Below, one piece after another: positions 32,801-42,828 of a DNA stretch of 64,000 nucleotides; position 1 is the stretch's first letter, and every line of letters starts with the position of its first letter. Below the pieces are notes generated by a model, which saw nothing but the letters and a program-made list of their open reading frames with translations, searched no databases and was not told the origin of the DNA. Both the position numbers and the translations under genes were made by a program. Source of the DNA: Clavaria fumosa (lineage: Eukaryota; Basidiomycota; Agaricomycetes; Agaricales; Clavariaceae); the NCBI GenBank assembly GCA_951802425.1, contig OX637795.1:3762501-3826500 (forward strand), given 5' to 3'.

Positions 32801-34493
32801 GGTGCAGAGCGAGCGCAATGGGGTCAGATCACGAAACCAATCGCAAAAGGAGGAACGACGTACTTCCTGAAGGTGCAGAGCGAGCGCGATGGGGTCAGAT
32901 CACGAAACCAACTGCAAAGGGGGGAACGACGTACAACCTGAAGGTGCACAGCAAGCGCGATGGGGTCAGATCACGAAACGAACTGCAACGGGGGAACGAC
33001 ATACAGCCTGAAGGTGCAGAGCAAGTGCGATGGGGTCAGATCACGAAACCAATCGCAAAAGGAGGAACGACGTACTTGCTGAAGGTGCAGAGCAAGCGCG
33101 ATGGGGTCAGATCACGATACCAACCGCAACGGGGGAAATGACGTACTGGCTGAACGTGCAGAGCGAGCGCAATGGGGTTAGATCACAAAACCAACTGCAA
33201 CGGGGGGAACAACGTACGAGCTGAAGGTGCAGAGCGAGCGCGATGGGGTCAGATCACAAAACCAACCGCAACGGGGGAACGACGTACTTGCTGCAGGTGC
33301 AGAGCGAGCGCGATGGGGTCAGATCACAAAACCAACTGCAACGGGGGGAACGACGTACTTCCTGAAGGTGCAGAGCGAGCGCGATGGGGTCAGATCACGA
33401 AACCAACCGCAAAGGGGGGAACAACATACTTGCTGAAGGTGCAGAGCAAGCGCGATGGGGTCAGATCACGAAACGAACTGCAATGGGGGGAACGACATAC
33501 AGCCTGAAGGTGCAGAGCAAGTGCGATGGGGTCAGATCACGAAACCAACCGCAAGAGGGGGAATGACGTACAGCCTGAAGGTGCAGAGCGAGCGCAATGG
33601 GGTCAGATCACAAAACCAACCGCAACGGGGGGAACGACGTACACGCTGAACGTGCGGAGCGAGCGCGATGGGGTCAGATCACGAAACCAATCGCAAAAGG
33701 AGGAATGACGTACTTGCTGAAGGTGCAGAGCGAGCGCGATGGGGTCAGATCACGAAGCCAACTGCAAAGGGGGGAACGACGTACTTGCTGAAGGTGCACA
33801 GCAAGCGTGATGGGGTCAGATCACAAAACCAACTGCAGGGGGGGGAATGACGTACTTGCTGAAGGTGCAGAGCGAGCGCGATGGGGTCAGATCACAAATC
33901 CAACTGTAAAGGAGAGGAACGACGTACTTCCTGAAGGCGTGGAGCAAGCACGATGCGATCAGGTCGGAGCGTCACAGTACAGGAAGGAACAACATACCAA
34001 CTGTAGGAGGAAAGGGGCGCGGTGGGGTGAGACTGTCGACGTGACTATAAAGGAGTAACGTACCCACTGAAGATGGAGAGTGGGCGGAACGGGGTTAGAT
34101 CTCCAACTCGGTTGCAAAAGGAAGAGCAAACATTCTGATAGTGGATATCCAGTGAGATGGTGTAAGATCCTGGGCGCCATGGCGGGGTAGGAGGGGACGT
34201 ACAATCTGACGGTGGATAGCGGGTGCACATAAATGAGATTATGGACGTGACTGTGAGGAACGACATACTATCTGAAGGTGGAGACTCGGTCAGAATGTCA
34301 ACCGAAACGAGAAAGGAAGACCATACCTCCTGAAGCTGGAGAGCAGGTGAGACGATAACGGATAATGGAGTGCGAAAAGCGAGATATTGGATCAGAACAT
34401 GGACCGCATGCAAAGGGAGGAACGCCATACTGCCTGCAGGTGGATGCCAGGTGAGGTAGTGTCAGCACTTCCAAAGCGGGAGCGACAAACCAT
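29475..34493 (-). CDS. Micro-exon gene: 65 single-codon exons plus coiled-coil exons
   Basis: Unrecognised protein of about 149 aa if fully spliced. A TATA box lies ~80 nt upstream; the first exon is just ATG (34491-34493) between CTTCAG and GTTTGT. From there to 29960 the minus strand repeats the pattern AG, three nucleotides, donor. There are 65 such slots, none a stop codon. Introns are 52-113 nt, mostly 68, with a CTNAY branch motif about 25-35 nt before AG in nearly all. All donors are GT except one GC (slot at 32156). Four longer exons follow: 29888-29835 (54 nt), 29783-29751 (33), 29700-29638 (63) and 29579-29475 (105, with stop). They encode heptad-like helices such as AQYERDMQQLE. 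The micro-exon part is 18 Ala, 11 Gln and 7 Glu of 65, with no Gly or Cys, so it would extend the helix. All introns are phase 0. The C terminus is uncertain. Micro-exon splicing is inferred; RNA is the test. Confidence 0.75.
29960..31167 (-). other. Micro-exons 48-65 (array end and divergent 3' block)
   Basis: Slot positions and residues: 31165 A, 31094 A, 31023 A, 30952 E, 30881 T, 30811 Y, 30740 A, 30669 R, 30598 A, 30528 A, 30465 S, 30410 Y, 30340 A, 30270 K, 30201 S, 30141 P, 30076 N, 29960 Q. From 30528 down the introns diverge and shorten (52-67 nt) but keep the signals. The intron between the last two slots is 113 nt and contains a decayed unit (about 30027-30050) whose slot lost its AG and donor. 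Confidence 0.7.
31236..32513 (-). other. Micro-exons 29-47 (71-bp array, part 2)
   Basis: Slot positions and residues: 32511 E, 32440 Y, 32369 Y, 32298 S, 32227 A, 32156 H, 32085 E, 32014 A, 31943 Q, 31872 A, 31801 A, 31731 V, 31660 Q, 31589 Q, 31519 L, 31448 A, 31377 A, 31307 V, 31236 Q. The intron after the His slot has the donor GCACGT, a GC-AG intron if used. A block of six units (about 31190-31613) is a near copy of the next block (31614-32037). Confidence 0.7.
32582..33858 (-). other. Micro-exons 10-28 (71-bp array, part 1)
   Basis: Slot positions and residues: 33856 Q, 33785 Q, 33714 Q, 33643 R, 33572 A, 33501 A, 33430 Q, 33359 E, 33288 Q, 33218 L, 33147 P, 33076 Q, 33005 A, 32935 V, 32864 E, 32793 Y, 32723 A, 32653 R, 32582 R. 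Gln is always CAA and Ala always GCT here. Spacing is 70-71 bp, leaving introns of 67-68 nt. Confidence 0.7.
33928..34493 (-). other. Micro-exons 1-9 (divergent 5' block)
   Basis: Start positions of the 3-nt slots and their codons on the minus strand: 34491 ATG M, 34431 GCA A, 34327 GAG E, 34269 ATA I, 34203 ATT I, 34132 AAT N, 34064 TGG W, 33998 TTG L, 33928 GAA E. The introns here (55-101 nt) are not copies of the 71-bp repeat, yet each keeps GT, a CTGAC/CTGAT/CTCAT/CTTAC/CTAAC/CTCAC branch-like site and AG. This is the best evidence that the pattern is splicing and not a by-product of tandem duplication. Confidence 0.75.
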
Positions 34494-34573
34494 CTGAAGG
34501 TGAAATTCCTTTGCGATGCGTAGCTTCGACAAGGGAGAGACTGCACAGAGATTGAGAAAGGCCGAAACTGAGG

Positions 34574-34579
34574 TTTATA
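34574..34579 (-). promoter_or_regulatory. TATA box of the micro-exon gene
   Basis: Minus strand reads gaatataaacctc, with TATAAA at 34579-34574, about 80 nt upstream of the ATG. A pyrimidine-rich stretch (tttctcaatctctg), a plausible start region, lies between. Position and spacing fit a normal fungal core promoter. Confidence 0.6.
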
Positions 34580-34867
34580 TTCGATCGTTTCGCCGGGTTC
34601 CCACGGCTGCTACATCAGCAAAAGTGCATAGTCTAGGCCTTGTCAGGTGACCTTGGTGATCGGCATTTTATATATCGCAACATGTATCTAAGACAAGTAT
34701 CTAAGACAAAGACGCGGGGGGTACTACTAAGTAACGTGTGATAATTGGGTTCGCAATATTTTGAAGTAGATGGGAGTTTTGGTGCAAGGATTGCCTTTCA
34801 TCCTGACGGAACGATGGGGCGAAAAGGCCCCGGAAAAAGGAGGGGAAGGGATGGGAAAGGGAGGAAT

Positions 34868-36233
34868 TTAAGAAAATACGACAACTCTCGAAGTTGGCGG
34901 GCCGTCATCCTCCAAGTACTCCTCCTCGGTGATGTATTTGTTGTCTGATTCGCGTTCTTCATGGTGCATTTCGATGTCCTGGGTGTTGATGTCGGCTGGG
35001 AGTTTGCCTAGGACTTGACCGACAGCCCTGTCCAAAAACTTTTCCAGACGGGATGCCTCTACTTCTGCGGCACTCGCTCTCGGTGGGTTTTGGGTTGACA
35101 TGGGAATTGGGTCGGATTTGGTTTGGGGGGTAGCGGGAAAGGGGAAGGGGAAGCGGCGGTTGGGGAAGTTTTAAGCTTGCCAGTTTTGCATTTGGTCGTG
35201 TTGGCTCCCGTGGCGGGTGATGTATTAGCGGCGTTTTCTATTTGACGATGAATCTTGAGTGTCCGCCAACCTCGAAGGGGGGACCTATCCCCGAACAAGT
35301 AGACAATCTTGAAGATTCTGAGGATGTTGTGGGCGATTTTTGCATCGGGATCCTCGAAAGCAAACGATATGCTAGACCGAGCGTGTTCTCGGAAAGCTGG
35401 GCTTCTGTGTGATCTTCAGCTCCCTATAAAAAGGATTGTGTGCTAGCAATTCTCTGTGTATTTCGTCCGCGCTGTGGGCTGGGTCTTGCCTGTCCACACG
35501 TTATGTATGATGAGCCCGGACCACTTGACGTCCCGATGGACCAATACGGGATGAGTCGAGAAAGGAGCGATGACTGAAGAAATGGCTGTGGAGGTTGCTG
35601 AGAGTTCTTCGGGCGATACATCTGGGGCAGCAGTGACAACAAGGTTACCCTTTGTGGTGCGGTGCGCAGCCGACAACCGGGCTTTGTGTCCAAGCTTTTC
35701 TAAGCCCTCATTGATCGTCCTGAGGATTTCTGATGGCCGTTGGAGAATGAAGGTGCAGTCCGAAGTGACTTGGATGACAAGACGTGGGCGGACTACTGTT
35801 GTTGGTTTAGGAATGAGTGTTTTGGTGGTTTCGGTTGGTTTGGGAGAGGCCTTGCTGGCTGCAACGGCATAAGAGGGTGCCGGAGCGGATGAGGCTAAGC
35901 GATTCGGGGTAGAGATCTTGGAGTTCAGGCCTTCAAACCCGAGCTGATTTTCTTGAACTCGGCTGACTCAGCGACTGAGGGCTCCTTGACGATTTTTCGG
36001 GATTTTGGAAACAAGACGGCCCAGTGGGCATTGGCAGATGAATCGAACTACTCTGCCAAGCGACGTGAGTAGTCTTCGTCTTTGCTTTTGACCAGAGAGG
36101 CCAATATTGGCGACGCGCCCATGAACAGCGCGAGGAGTTGGTTATGCATTGTTTCGAGTTCGTTAGACGACTCAACGTATGAGATCATTATAGTACGAGG
36201 TCTGGGGACCCCTGGGGGATTCGCTCTGTCCAT
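34868..36233 (-). pseudogene. Non-LTR retrotransposon (LINE) ORF1 remnant
   Basis: Minus-strand frames in order. 36233-36048 is an N-terminal segment ending SRRLAE, followed by a TAG. 35872-35424 contains GLEKLGHKARLSAAHRT, TKGNLVVTAAPDVS and VKWSGLIIHNVWTG, a pattern I recognise from fungal LINE ORF1 proteins. Then come LAHNPFYRELKITQKPSFPR and DPDAKIAHN in shifted frames, and 35101-34868 with MSTQNPPRASAAEVEASRLE. Stops and frameshifts break it. No endonuclease or RT part is visible nearby. Family call is moderate. Confidence 0.5.
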
Positions 36234-36340
36234 ACTATAATGTAGTTCGAGGTGTTAAATGATAAGTTATAGGTGTGGAGAGTTGACTCTTTGTCGAGAC
36301 GGTGGTGGTTGCTGATTAACCCGTGCCGACACGCGGCCGC

Positions 36341-36882
36341 CAACACAGCGCTGCTCAACATAATCGAGCTCGTGCTGCAGGCCGAGTACCTGTACGGCGC
36401 GATGGCCGGCCGTGCCGCTCCTCGGGTTCACAGTCGCGGCGCTGACGCTGTGGAAGACGCTGGTGTACATGCTGCAGGAGGCGTTCTGCGGGGGTTGCGT
36501 GGTCAGGCAGAACGATCTGGCGCGGCTTGTGGTGTACTGGGTGGTCCCGAATGGGTGAGTTGATGCCGCCATTTTTCTCTCTCTTTCTTTTCTTGTTTTT
36601 TGTTTGGGGTTTTGGGTCCGGGGTGTGGGTGTGGCTGATGTTGGTGCTTGACTTGCGGTGAAGGTGCTGGATCGTGGTCCCCTCGATAGTCATCTGGACG
36701 CTTGGGTAGGACCTCGTCCAGCTGCTGCACGTCGCGCAGGGGAAGATGGATAAAAGAAAGACGACATGAGCGTGTCTGATCTACCAGCCGTGTTGTCGAA
36801 TGTTTTTTGTTTTTGCTTTGTGGTCTTTGTGGCCTCTCGTCGTTTATGCATCCTGTTGCTTGGTTGGTTCCGAAACGGACTT
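36341..36882 (+). pseudogene. Truncated copy of the membrane-protein gene at 38785-39625
   Basis: Matches exons 4-5, the intron between them and the 3' flank of the intact gene (cagcgctgctcaacataatc onwards). The final exon has LG followed by TAG where the intact gene has LGKDL, and the upstream exons are absent. The intron is retained, so it arose by DNA duplication and not retroposition. Confidence 0.8.
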
Positions 36883-37778
36883 GCGTGATTCTATCGCGGG
36901 TCCGCGACGGCGGGGCTGGAGCCGTCTCACCCACGCGTTGGCGAGGCACGAAAGGCAGCTGTTTCGTCCCGCCGGCTGTGCAGAAGAAGCGCGGTTAGAC
37001 GGAGAGCCGTTCTGCACCGTGGCTGGGTGGGCACCCGACGGGCGAACCAGCGGGACGGGCAGACGCAGAAGTGGGGCCGTCCGAGTCTTAACTGCCGAGT
37101 CCGGGCCCGGAATCGGCGGGCTTCATTGACCGCCGCCGCCGCCGAGGCGAGATGGCTGGCTGCGTTGTTGTGCTCCTGCCAGTTATCGCTGGTCAGCCGT
37201 TCCGTAGATGCACATTGGCTTGCTCGTGGTGACGCATGGTGCCTGTGACATGTGACCTGGTCCGCAACTGGTTTGCCTTCCTATACATGCCATCTTCACG
37301 GGATTCTCAAGCCTCCTTTAGTGCCACTGTCAAAATGTCCCTTTGTAAAGATATCGCAACCGTTGCTCAATCTGCCTGACCAAGCTGCCGACGGAAGGCA
37401 GTCTTTGCGCTCACCTGTTTGATGCCGCGTCATTGGGGTGGCGTCAGGTGAATCGAAGAGGTCCGAATGGCCATCGAAATGGGCCTTGTTGAACTTGGTT
37501 ATGAATGATCCACAACTGATAATGGTTTCTTTCGTGCGTATATCACTAGACAGTTCGGCCATCGAGCGAATGATGACAGAAACTGAGAAAGAACAGAATG
37601 TGCTTCCTGTCACCTGGCGTATTTACGCCAAACCTTGTTGCCCTCTCTCTATACTATACGTTGTCTCGTCAGGTGACTCCGACCACTCTCTCATTCCCCG
37701 CGGCACAGATTTGATGAATCGAAATGACGTTTATCTATCCGACCTTCGTGACGTCATACTATATTTAGGCTTTTCAAT

Positions 37779-38344
37779 TTGGTGCCTTTGGACCCGGAGA
37801 ACCTGAAGCGGTTCAAGATCCCCACTGACGATGTACCAGAACTCTCCATCCTTCACGCTTGTCGGTTTATCCTGGCCCCACCAGACACACCTTCGGACAG
37901 TCCCAATGCTGCTCGAATCTTTGATGTTATGCAATTTTTAGCCACGCACCCCAACGCATCTGGATGAGCAAGGTCAAGGATTCCGCTGTCACCCGTCTAT
38001 CCTGATTTCAAAGAGAAGAGATACTGGCGGCTTCCGATAAAATGGGCGTCATCTTGGCTTTGTTCATGCACCGGGTTTTACTACTGCCAGATGTCCATCG
38101 TGAAGAAATTCGACTGACGCGCCTCATCCATGCCTTTCTGTCTCTTAGAGATGAAGATATTGGTCCCTCCATTACTCCCGGCGGTCCGGACGGCAGCGAG
38201 AGCAATGTTGGCAGGAAGCGAGGCTCTGCGTCTGACGATGACTTTGATGCTGACTCCAAGAGGCGGCGATTACGGAGCGCAATAAACGGAGTCAAAACCA
38301 AACGGCTGGTCAAAAAGGCTCCACTGGCCGAGACACAATTGTAA
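37779..38344 (+). CDS. Hypothetical protein, exons only partly resolved
   Basis: Two open stretches look coding but I do not recognise them. 37779-37967 has VPLDPENLKRFKIPTDDVPE and no ATG, so an upstream exon is likely. 38042-38344 starts MGVILALFMHRVLLLPDVHR and ends with a bipartite basic stretch (SKRRRLRSAINGVKTKR), suggesting nuclear localisation. About 75 nt between them could be an intron. Whether they form one gene is a guess. Confidence 0.35.
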
Positions 38345-38784
38345 CTGAAAACAAACTTTTTGCCAGCGAATCCAAAACCAAACTGGTAAATCTCAATCCT
38401 TCCTTCCTTGATGATGGCTCCTTCAGACCGCATAAGCCGACCCATGGACAGCGAAAGTGGTAAGTCTTATACTTGTGTAATCTGCTCTTCTATCTTTTTT
38501 AACCAAACAGGTCTTTCCAAACAGTCTTGCGGCTGGGACCAGAACAAAGTCACAATGTTGGATGTTTGACCCTTCACTTTCGACGAAATAAATCGTGTTT
38601 GCCGCACTGTAATACTGTAATCACATTGTTGTAATCTTGTGCCTTTGTATTGGAACATACACTGCATTCTGGCTTGAGAATGAGTAAGTGTGACCTTGTG
38701 ACCATTTGCTGATTGACATCAAGCAACGCCGCCACTGCTACCGTTGCATCACCACCATCCCACCACCGTCCCTCACTCGTCCTC

Positions 38785-39625
38785 ATGCCCACACACACGC
38801 ACGGCTGGATCTCGCTCTGGTTCCTCGTCTCCATCCCGGTCGTCCTGTGGGACTCGGGCTTCATCTTCCTGCGGTGCGTCTCTCCATGCGACGTCGCCTC
38901 GGCCCCCTTCGTCCTCTCTGACACAGCGCCGCGCCAGGCCCCGCTCCATGCCCGGCGGTGACCTGCACTGGCCGTGGAAGCCGTACGCCTTCTACATGGA
39001 GGTGGACTATGTGCGTGGCCTCGCGCGGCCCCGCCCCGCCCCCTCTGACGGCGCGCCGCCGCCCGAACACAGATCTACGGCCTCAAGGCCCTGCATGACG
39101 GGGACGGTTTCCCCGCCGCCCAATGTGAGCCCGATCCTGTGTGCGATGCTCATGCTCATGCTCATGCTCACTGCCACCACCACCCGCCAACACAGCGCTG
39201 CTCAACATAATCGAGCTCGTGCTGCAGGCCGCGTACCTGTTCGGCGCGCACGCGGCGCGGTGGCCGGCCGCGCCGCTCGTCGGGTTCACAGTCGCGGCGC
39301 TGACGCTGTGGAAGACGCTGGTGTACATGCTGCAGGAGGCGTTCTGCGGGGGTTGCATGGTCGGGCAGAACGATCTGGCGCGGCTTATGGTGTACTGGGT
39401 GTTCCCGAATGGGTGAGTTGATGCCGCCGTTTTTTCTTTTGCTTTCTCTTTTTTTTGTTTGATTTTTGTTTGGGGTTTTTGTGGGTGTGGCTGATGTTGG
39501 TGCTTGACTTGCGGTGAAGGTGCTGGATCGTGGTCCCCTCGATGATCGTCTGGACGCTTGGGAAGGACCTCGTCGAGCTGCTGCACGTCGCGCAGGAGAA
39601 GACGGATGACAAGAAGTCGATTTGA
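38785..39625 (+). CDS. Multi-pass membrane protein, EXPERA/EBP-like
   Basis: Complete five-exon gene: 38785-38873, 38938-39010, 39073-39124, 39196-39412 and 39520-39625. All junctions are GT-AG and in frame. The protein (about 178 aa) starts MPTHTHGWISLWFLVSIPVV and has four or five hydrophobic segments. Internal motifs are RPRSMPGGDLHWPWKPYAFY and GLKALHDGDGFPAAQS, with NGCWIVVP near the end and a Lys-rich tail. The layout resembles fungal membrane proteins of the EXPERA/emopamil-binding type, but I would not assign sterol isomerase activity. The start is the ATG just before the first membrane segment. Two broken copies lie at 36341 and 50861. Confidence 0.7.
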
Positions 39626-40182
39626 GGGTATCTGATCTACCACGCCGTGTTGACGGACTCGAATGTTTTTTGTTTCGTTTTTGTTTTGGTTACCTCTCGT
39701 CGTTTATACATCTGCTGCTTGGTTGGTTCCGAAATGGACAGCTTAGACAACCACGTCCCCAGACCCGCCATGAATTAAGGCAATACAAACCACAAACCAC
39801 ACGACAGACTACCACACACCCAAGCCACGAACACACTACATACACATGTACAATACGTACAACCGCGTCTTTGTCATAGCTACATGTTGCGGTATAGAAA
39901 TGCTGATTCAAAATAAAAATAAAAATAAAAATAGACAACCACGTGACATGTGGAACGAGAGCTGAAAGAATCCCAACGTTGCGGTCACTAGTTGCGGTCA
40001 CTAGTCACTAGTCACCGTTCCATCCACAGTGCGCTCGCCGTCGCCAGCTGCCACCGCCGTCACCGCCGTTTTGCAGCGGGTTCGCTTGGGCATCCTCGGA
40101 TAATTATGGAAGTCTGAGTTTGCCGTCTTCCGTCCAGAAGTTCCTTGTTCTTCTGGCGTGGCTTTCTACAGGGCGATCTGCC
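39626..40182. other. Intergenic, no gene seen
   Basis: 3' flank of the membrane-protein gene (shared with its copies to about 39757), a short (aaaat)n run near 39915 and a ggtcactagt repeat near 39984. No supportable coding frame. Confidence 0.5.
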
Positions 40183-40324
40183 GGCCAATCCAGCAGGTCT
40201 GGAAAAGTCTTCTCCACGATTGCCTGCGGTTCTGGCCTCGTTGAAGCGAGCAGACATCTCAGGCGTGCTCTATAAGACATGCCTTACAGTTCGAGGTCTT
40301 TCCCCATTTCCTTCCCCTCCACGA

Positions 40325-40767
40325 TGCCTTTCACCATCGCCATGCGCAATTCCTTTGAGTCTGCTATCACGGCATCTATTCCTGCTCGAACTCAACTCCG
40401 CAGTCCTGGCATAGATGCCTCCGCAGTGCAGGCGACAGTCACGAACCCCGCTGGTGCATCGCCGAACGAGGGTGAACGCGTAAGCCATTCGCCACTCTTC
40501 CCCACTAGCCGTGCGACCTTACATTCTGAATCGCAGGCCCATCACACTATCTCAGGGGCATCGACGTTTTTCCCCCCCCTCCATAGAGAAGCGATTTCTA
40601 GTCTTCGGTGCTCATCAAATCGGCCTGCCCGTACTCTGTTTCCTTGGCAACAGACCGATGACAATCTCGCCTCTGCGCAGGTTGTCAACACCAGCTTCGT
40701 CGTCGATCGGCGTCGTCTATCGCGAAGCACCCATTTCCAGGCCGATCGGGCGGAGGCGGGTGAATAG
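40325..40767 (+). CDS. Hypothetical protein in duplicated block, copy 1
   Basis: A first exon from ATG at 40325 (MPFTIAMRNSFESAITASIP...) ends near SPNE before gtgaac. A second exon after tcgcag (about 40536) runs to 40767. In copy 2 the second exon keeps a frame reading RFLVFGAHQVGLPVLCFLGN; copy 1 has extra C residues in the poly-C tract and shifts out of it. Product unknown. Confidence 0.35.
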
Positions 40768-40770
40768 TCC

Positions 40771-41166
40771 ATGCAGGCATCCGTGACGCGATCGCTAGTA
40801 CACGTCACAGAGCATTGCGCTGCACCCAGCACTGGCACCAGTCTGCTCCCTTCGCCGGCTGCATCTGCTACGCCGATCCTGCAATCGAACGACCAGCACG
40901 AGGGCGCCAGGGGCGCTGAACACCCATCGCTTCTGCAAATGCGTGGGCAAGCCCAAAACAACGGCGAAGAACCAGCTTCTGTGCGTGCTCTCTCATCCCT
41001 TGGCGACAAGGAGACGGAACCAGAAGAAGTTAACGCGTCTGAGAATATTCGCTCCCCGGAGGACGCGACCGCTCTTCTTGGCGGTGCCTCCGACGACGAT
41101 GCCCTGGAGTCCCTCGAAGGTAATACGAACACCGCGCATCGCCATAGATACAGCCCTCCTCAATGA
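40771..41166 (+). CDS. Acidic hypothetical protein in duplicated block, copy 1
   Basis: 131-aa frame ending HRHRYSPPQ. Copy 2 keeps the frame VRALSSLGDKETEPEEVNA through to the same end, with a 3-bp indel (DDD versus DD). That in-frame difference favours coding. No domain recognised. Confidence 0.45.
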   Translation: MQASVTRSLVHVTEHCAAPSTGTSLLPSPAASATPILQSNDQHEGARGAEHPSLLQMRGQAQNNGEEPASVRALSSLGDKETEPEEVNASENIRSPEDATALLGGASDDDALESLEGNTNTAHRHRYSPPQ

Positions 41167-41612
41167 GGACCACAACCCAGCCGCCGCGCAGCGGATCGCT
41201 GGACCCCGAAGCCAACTCCGCAAGCGTTGTGGCCCCACCCCCTCCTCCGGCCGACGATGCGGACCCCCCGTGCGTTCCGCGACTGCTGCTCCCAGATGTC
41301 GACATCGCTCGCCGACTGCTACAGGGAATTCGAGATCCGTCCCGAAGACGTCCGCGTCGCACTGGCTGCGCCCCTCCCGGTTGGTGCCGCCGGATACGGC
41401 CGGGCCGGGCTGCCTTCTGGGCAGGAACCCGCACACGCCAGCGGTCCGGACGGCTTGCGTTCTAGCCCTCCCCGTGCCAGGCTCGACGCCTGCACCGACG
41501 CGCCACGCGCCATCGGCGCCGACCGCGCGCATGAGCCGAGCACCGCCCCCGAGCCGCGGGCTGCGCGCCGTGCAGCGCGAGGCAGACACGTCCATACTGG
41601 GCATGGCACCCG

Positions 41613-42092
41613 GTGGGTCCGCACGACACCGCTGCACCGGACCCTGCAGCCGGAGAGGGCAGCCCTTGTTCGAACGCCCCTCCAGCGGGCGCACCACCGC
41701 TTATCAGACTACCATCACATCAGGCCTTAAGCCTGAGTCTTCTAGACAGAGGCGGATATCGAATTCAGTTAGGCCAGGCAATGTCCCTGTCCCTACCCCT
41801 ACCTCGCCCATGCCGGGTGCCCTCTTGGGCAGTGCCAGAGCCAGACACTGAGGGCCTCGCAGCTCTGGAGACCTACAGCCCCTATAAGAAGAAAGACCCC
41901 TCTGAGGGACCAGACCAACAAAAAAGGCGCGATGTGAGGGAGTATACCCGGCGCAACTACAAATACTCACGGGTCGGAGAAAGGCGGAGGATCCGTGCAA
42001 GGGGAAACTATGGGAGTGAGGGAAGACGTCCTGACGGACGAGCAAATGGCCCTCCCGGCCAAGGCAGCCGCCGCCGCCGCGTCTGTCAGTAA
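41613..42092 (+). CDS. Basic hypothetical protein in duplicated block, copy 1
   Basis: 159-aa frame with SLLDRGGYRIQLGQAMSL, then LETYSPYKKKDPSEGPDQQK and an Arg-rich tail. In copy 2 (62465-62944) a TGA after RPCRVPS splits the same frame. Unknown function. The region upstream (41163-41610) has further Pro/Arg-rich frames on both strands that I cannot resolve. Confidence 0.4.
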   Translation: MGPHDTAAPDPAAGEGSPCSNAPPAGAPPLIRLPSHQALSLSLLDRGGYRIQLGQAMSLSLPLPRPCRVPSWAVPEPDTEGLAALETYSPYKKKDPSEGPDQQKRRDVREYTRRNYKYSRVGERRRIRARGNYGSEGRRPDGRANGPPGQGSRRRRVCQ

Positions 42093-42099
42093 CCCCCTT

Positions 42100-42828
42100 G
42101 TCGCCCCCTTTACTCGCATAATAGCCTGTTAATCCAGAAGGGACGACCAAAGAGGTACGCTTACGCGGATATGGTCAGGATGTGCGCCAGACGAGGGGAC
42201 ACGATGTAGACGGCGGCGACGTACATAATGGGCGGTGGTGGTGAGCTGGACGACGGATGGGTGATGATGGTCTGACGAACGACACCGAACAACTGCACAT
42301 CTCATAGCTACTTACCGAATATGGAAAGTGGGCGCCATTGTCATCGTTTATCTCAGGGTAAGTAGTGCACAGGGACGATCTCAGGAAGAAGAATATACGT
42401 GTGTTTCTGATGTACTGTACCCTGCTGTGTCGAAAGGACTCGAATGTGATTGTACCTCTTCTCAGCACTCGCACGACGTCGGACGTGTGCCACTGCAAAG
42501 AGAAAGAAAGAAAGCCGGAAGCACCCACCCATAGATTGCTTGCGAAGTTGTAACGGAGGGGCATCCTAGTTACATGTGCGCGAGGGGGAGGAGGCTGATA
42601 ACCCCAACACGCCTTCGGCGAACCCTGACCCCGATATGCGCGTCGAACAACCCGAGCAGCAGCAACTGACGACCGAAGAAGTGCCAGCGGGGTGTCGGCC
42701 ATACCGCATCCGGATCCAAAGCCAGAAAAATCGTTCATCTTCCTGAGCGCATTTAGTGGAAGGGTGACATCCAAAACAACATTTTCGCTATCAACAAACA
42801 CGCATATCTTTGCACATGGTATTATCAA
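42100..42828 (-). CDS. Multi-exon hypothetical gene fragment, copy 1
   Basis: Minus strand: an exon reading SENVVLDVTLPLNALRKMND and GCGMADTPLALLRSS (about 42800-42580). After tctttgcag comes an exon WHTSDVVRVLRR. Another reads PEINDDNGAHFPYS and ends at gtaagt (about 42330), and a further one follows ccgtccag. Splice sites are good. In copy 2 the MITE lies inside the first exon and the gtaagt donor has become ataagc. Function unknown; it may be downstream of, or part of, the NLR transcript. Confidence 0.4.

Larger units (their letters stand above)
30400..33960. repeat. 71-bp tandem repeat array (about 50 units)
   Basis: Plus-strand unit: ggggtcagatcac, gaaaccaac, a cgcaacgggg-type block, gaacgacgtac, NNN, ctgaaggtgcagagc, gagcgcgat. 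Most units are 71 bp, some 70. Since 71 is not a multiple of three, plus-strand frames of 60-135 aa across it are chance products of the repetition. The NNN between acgtac and ctgaagg is the codon slot described for the minus-strand gene. Confidence 0.95.

Noticed and set aside
30400..33960. Possible CRISPR-like array (regular repeats with short variable spacers)
   Set aside because: The variable part is 3 nt, the repeat is 68 nt with splice signals, and the genome is eukaryotic.
30444..34058. Many plus-strand frames of 60-135 aa of the type MGSDHETNRNGGNDV
   Set aside because: They follow from tandem repetition of a unit of 71 bp, shift frame at every unit, and each stops after one to six units. 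The minus-strand splice pattern explains the array better.
37027..37248. 73-aa frame and other GC-rich frames around 36.8-37.3 kb
   Set aside because: No splice or domain support; overlapping frames are equally open on the plus strand.
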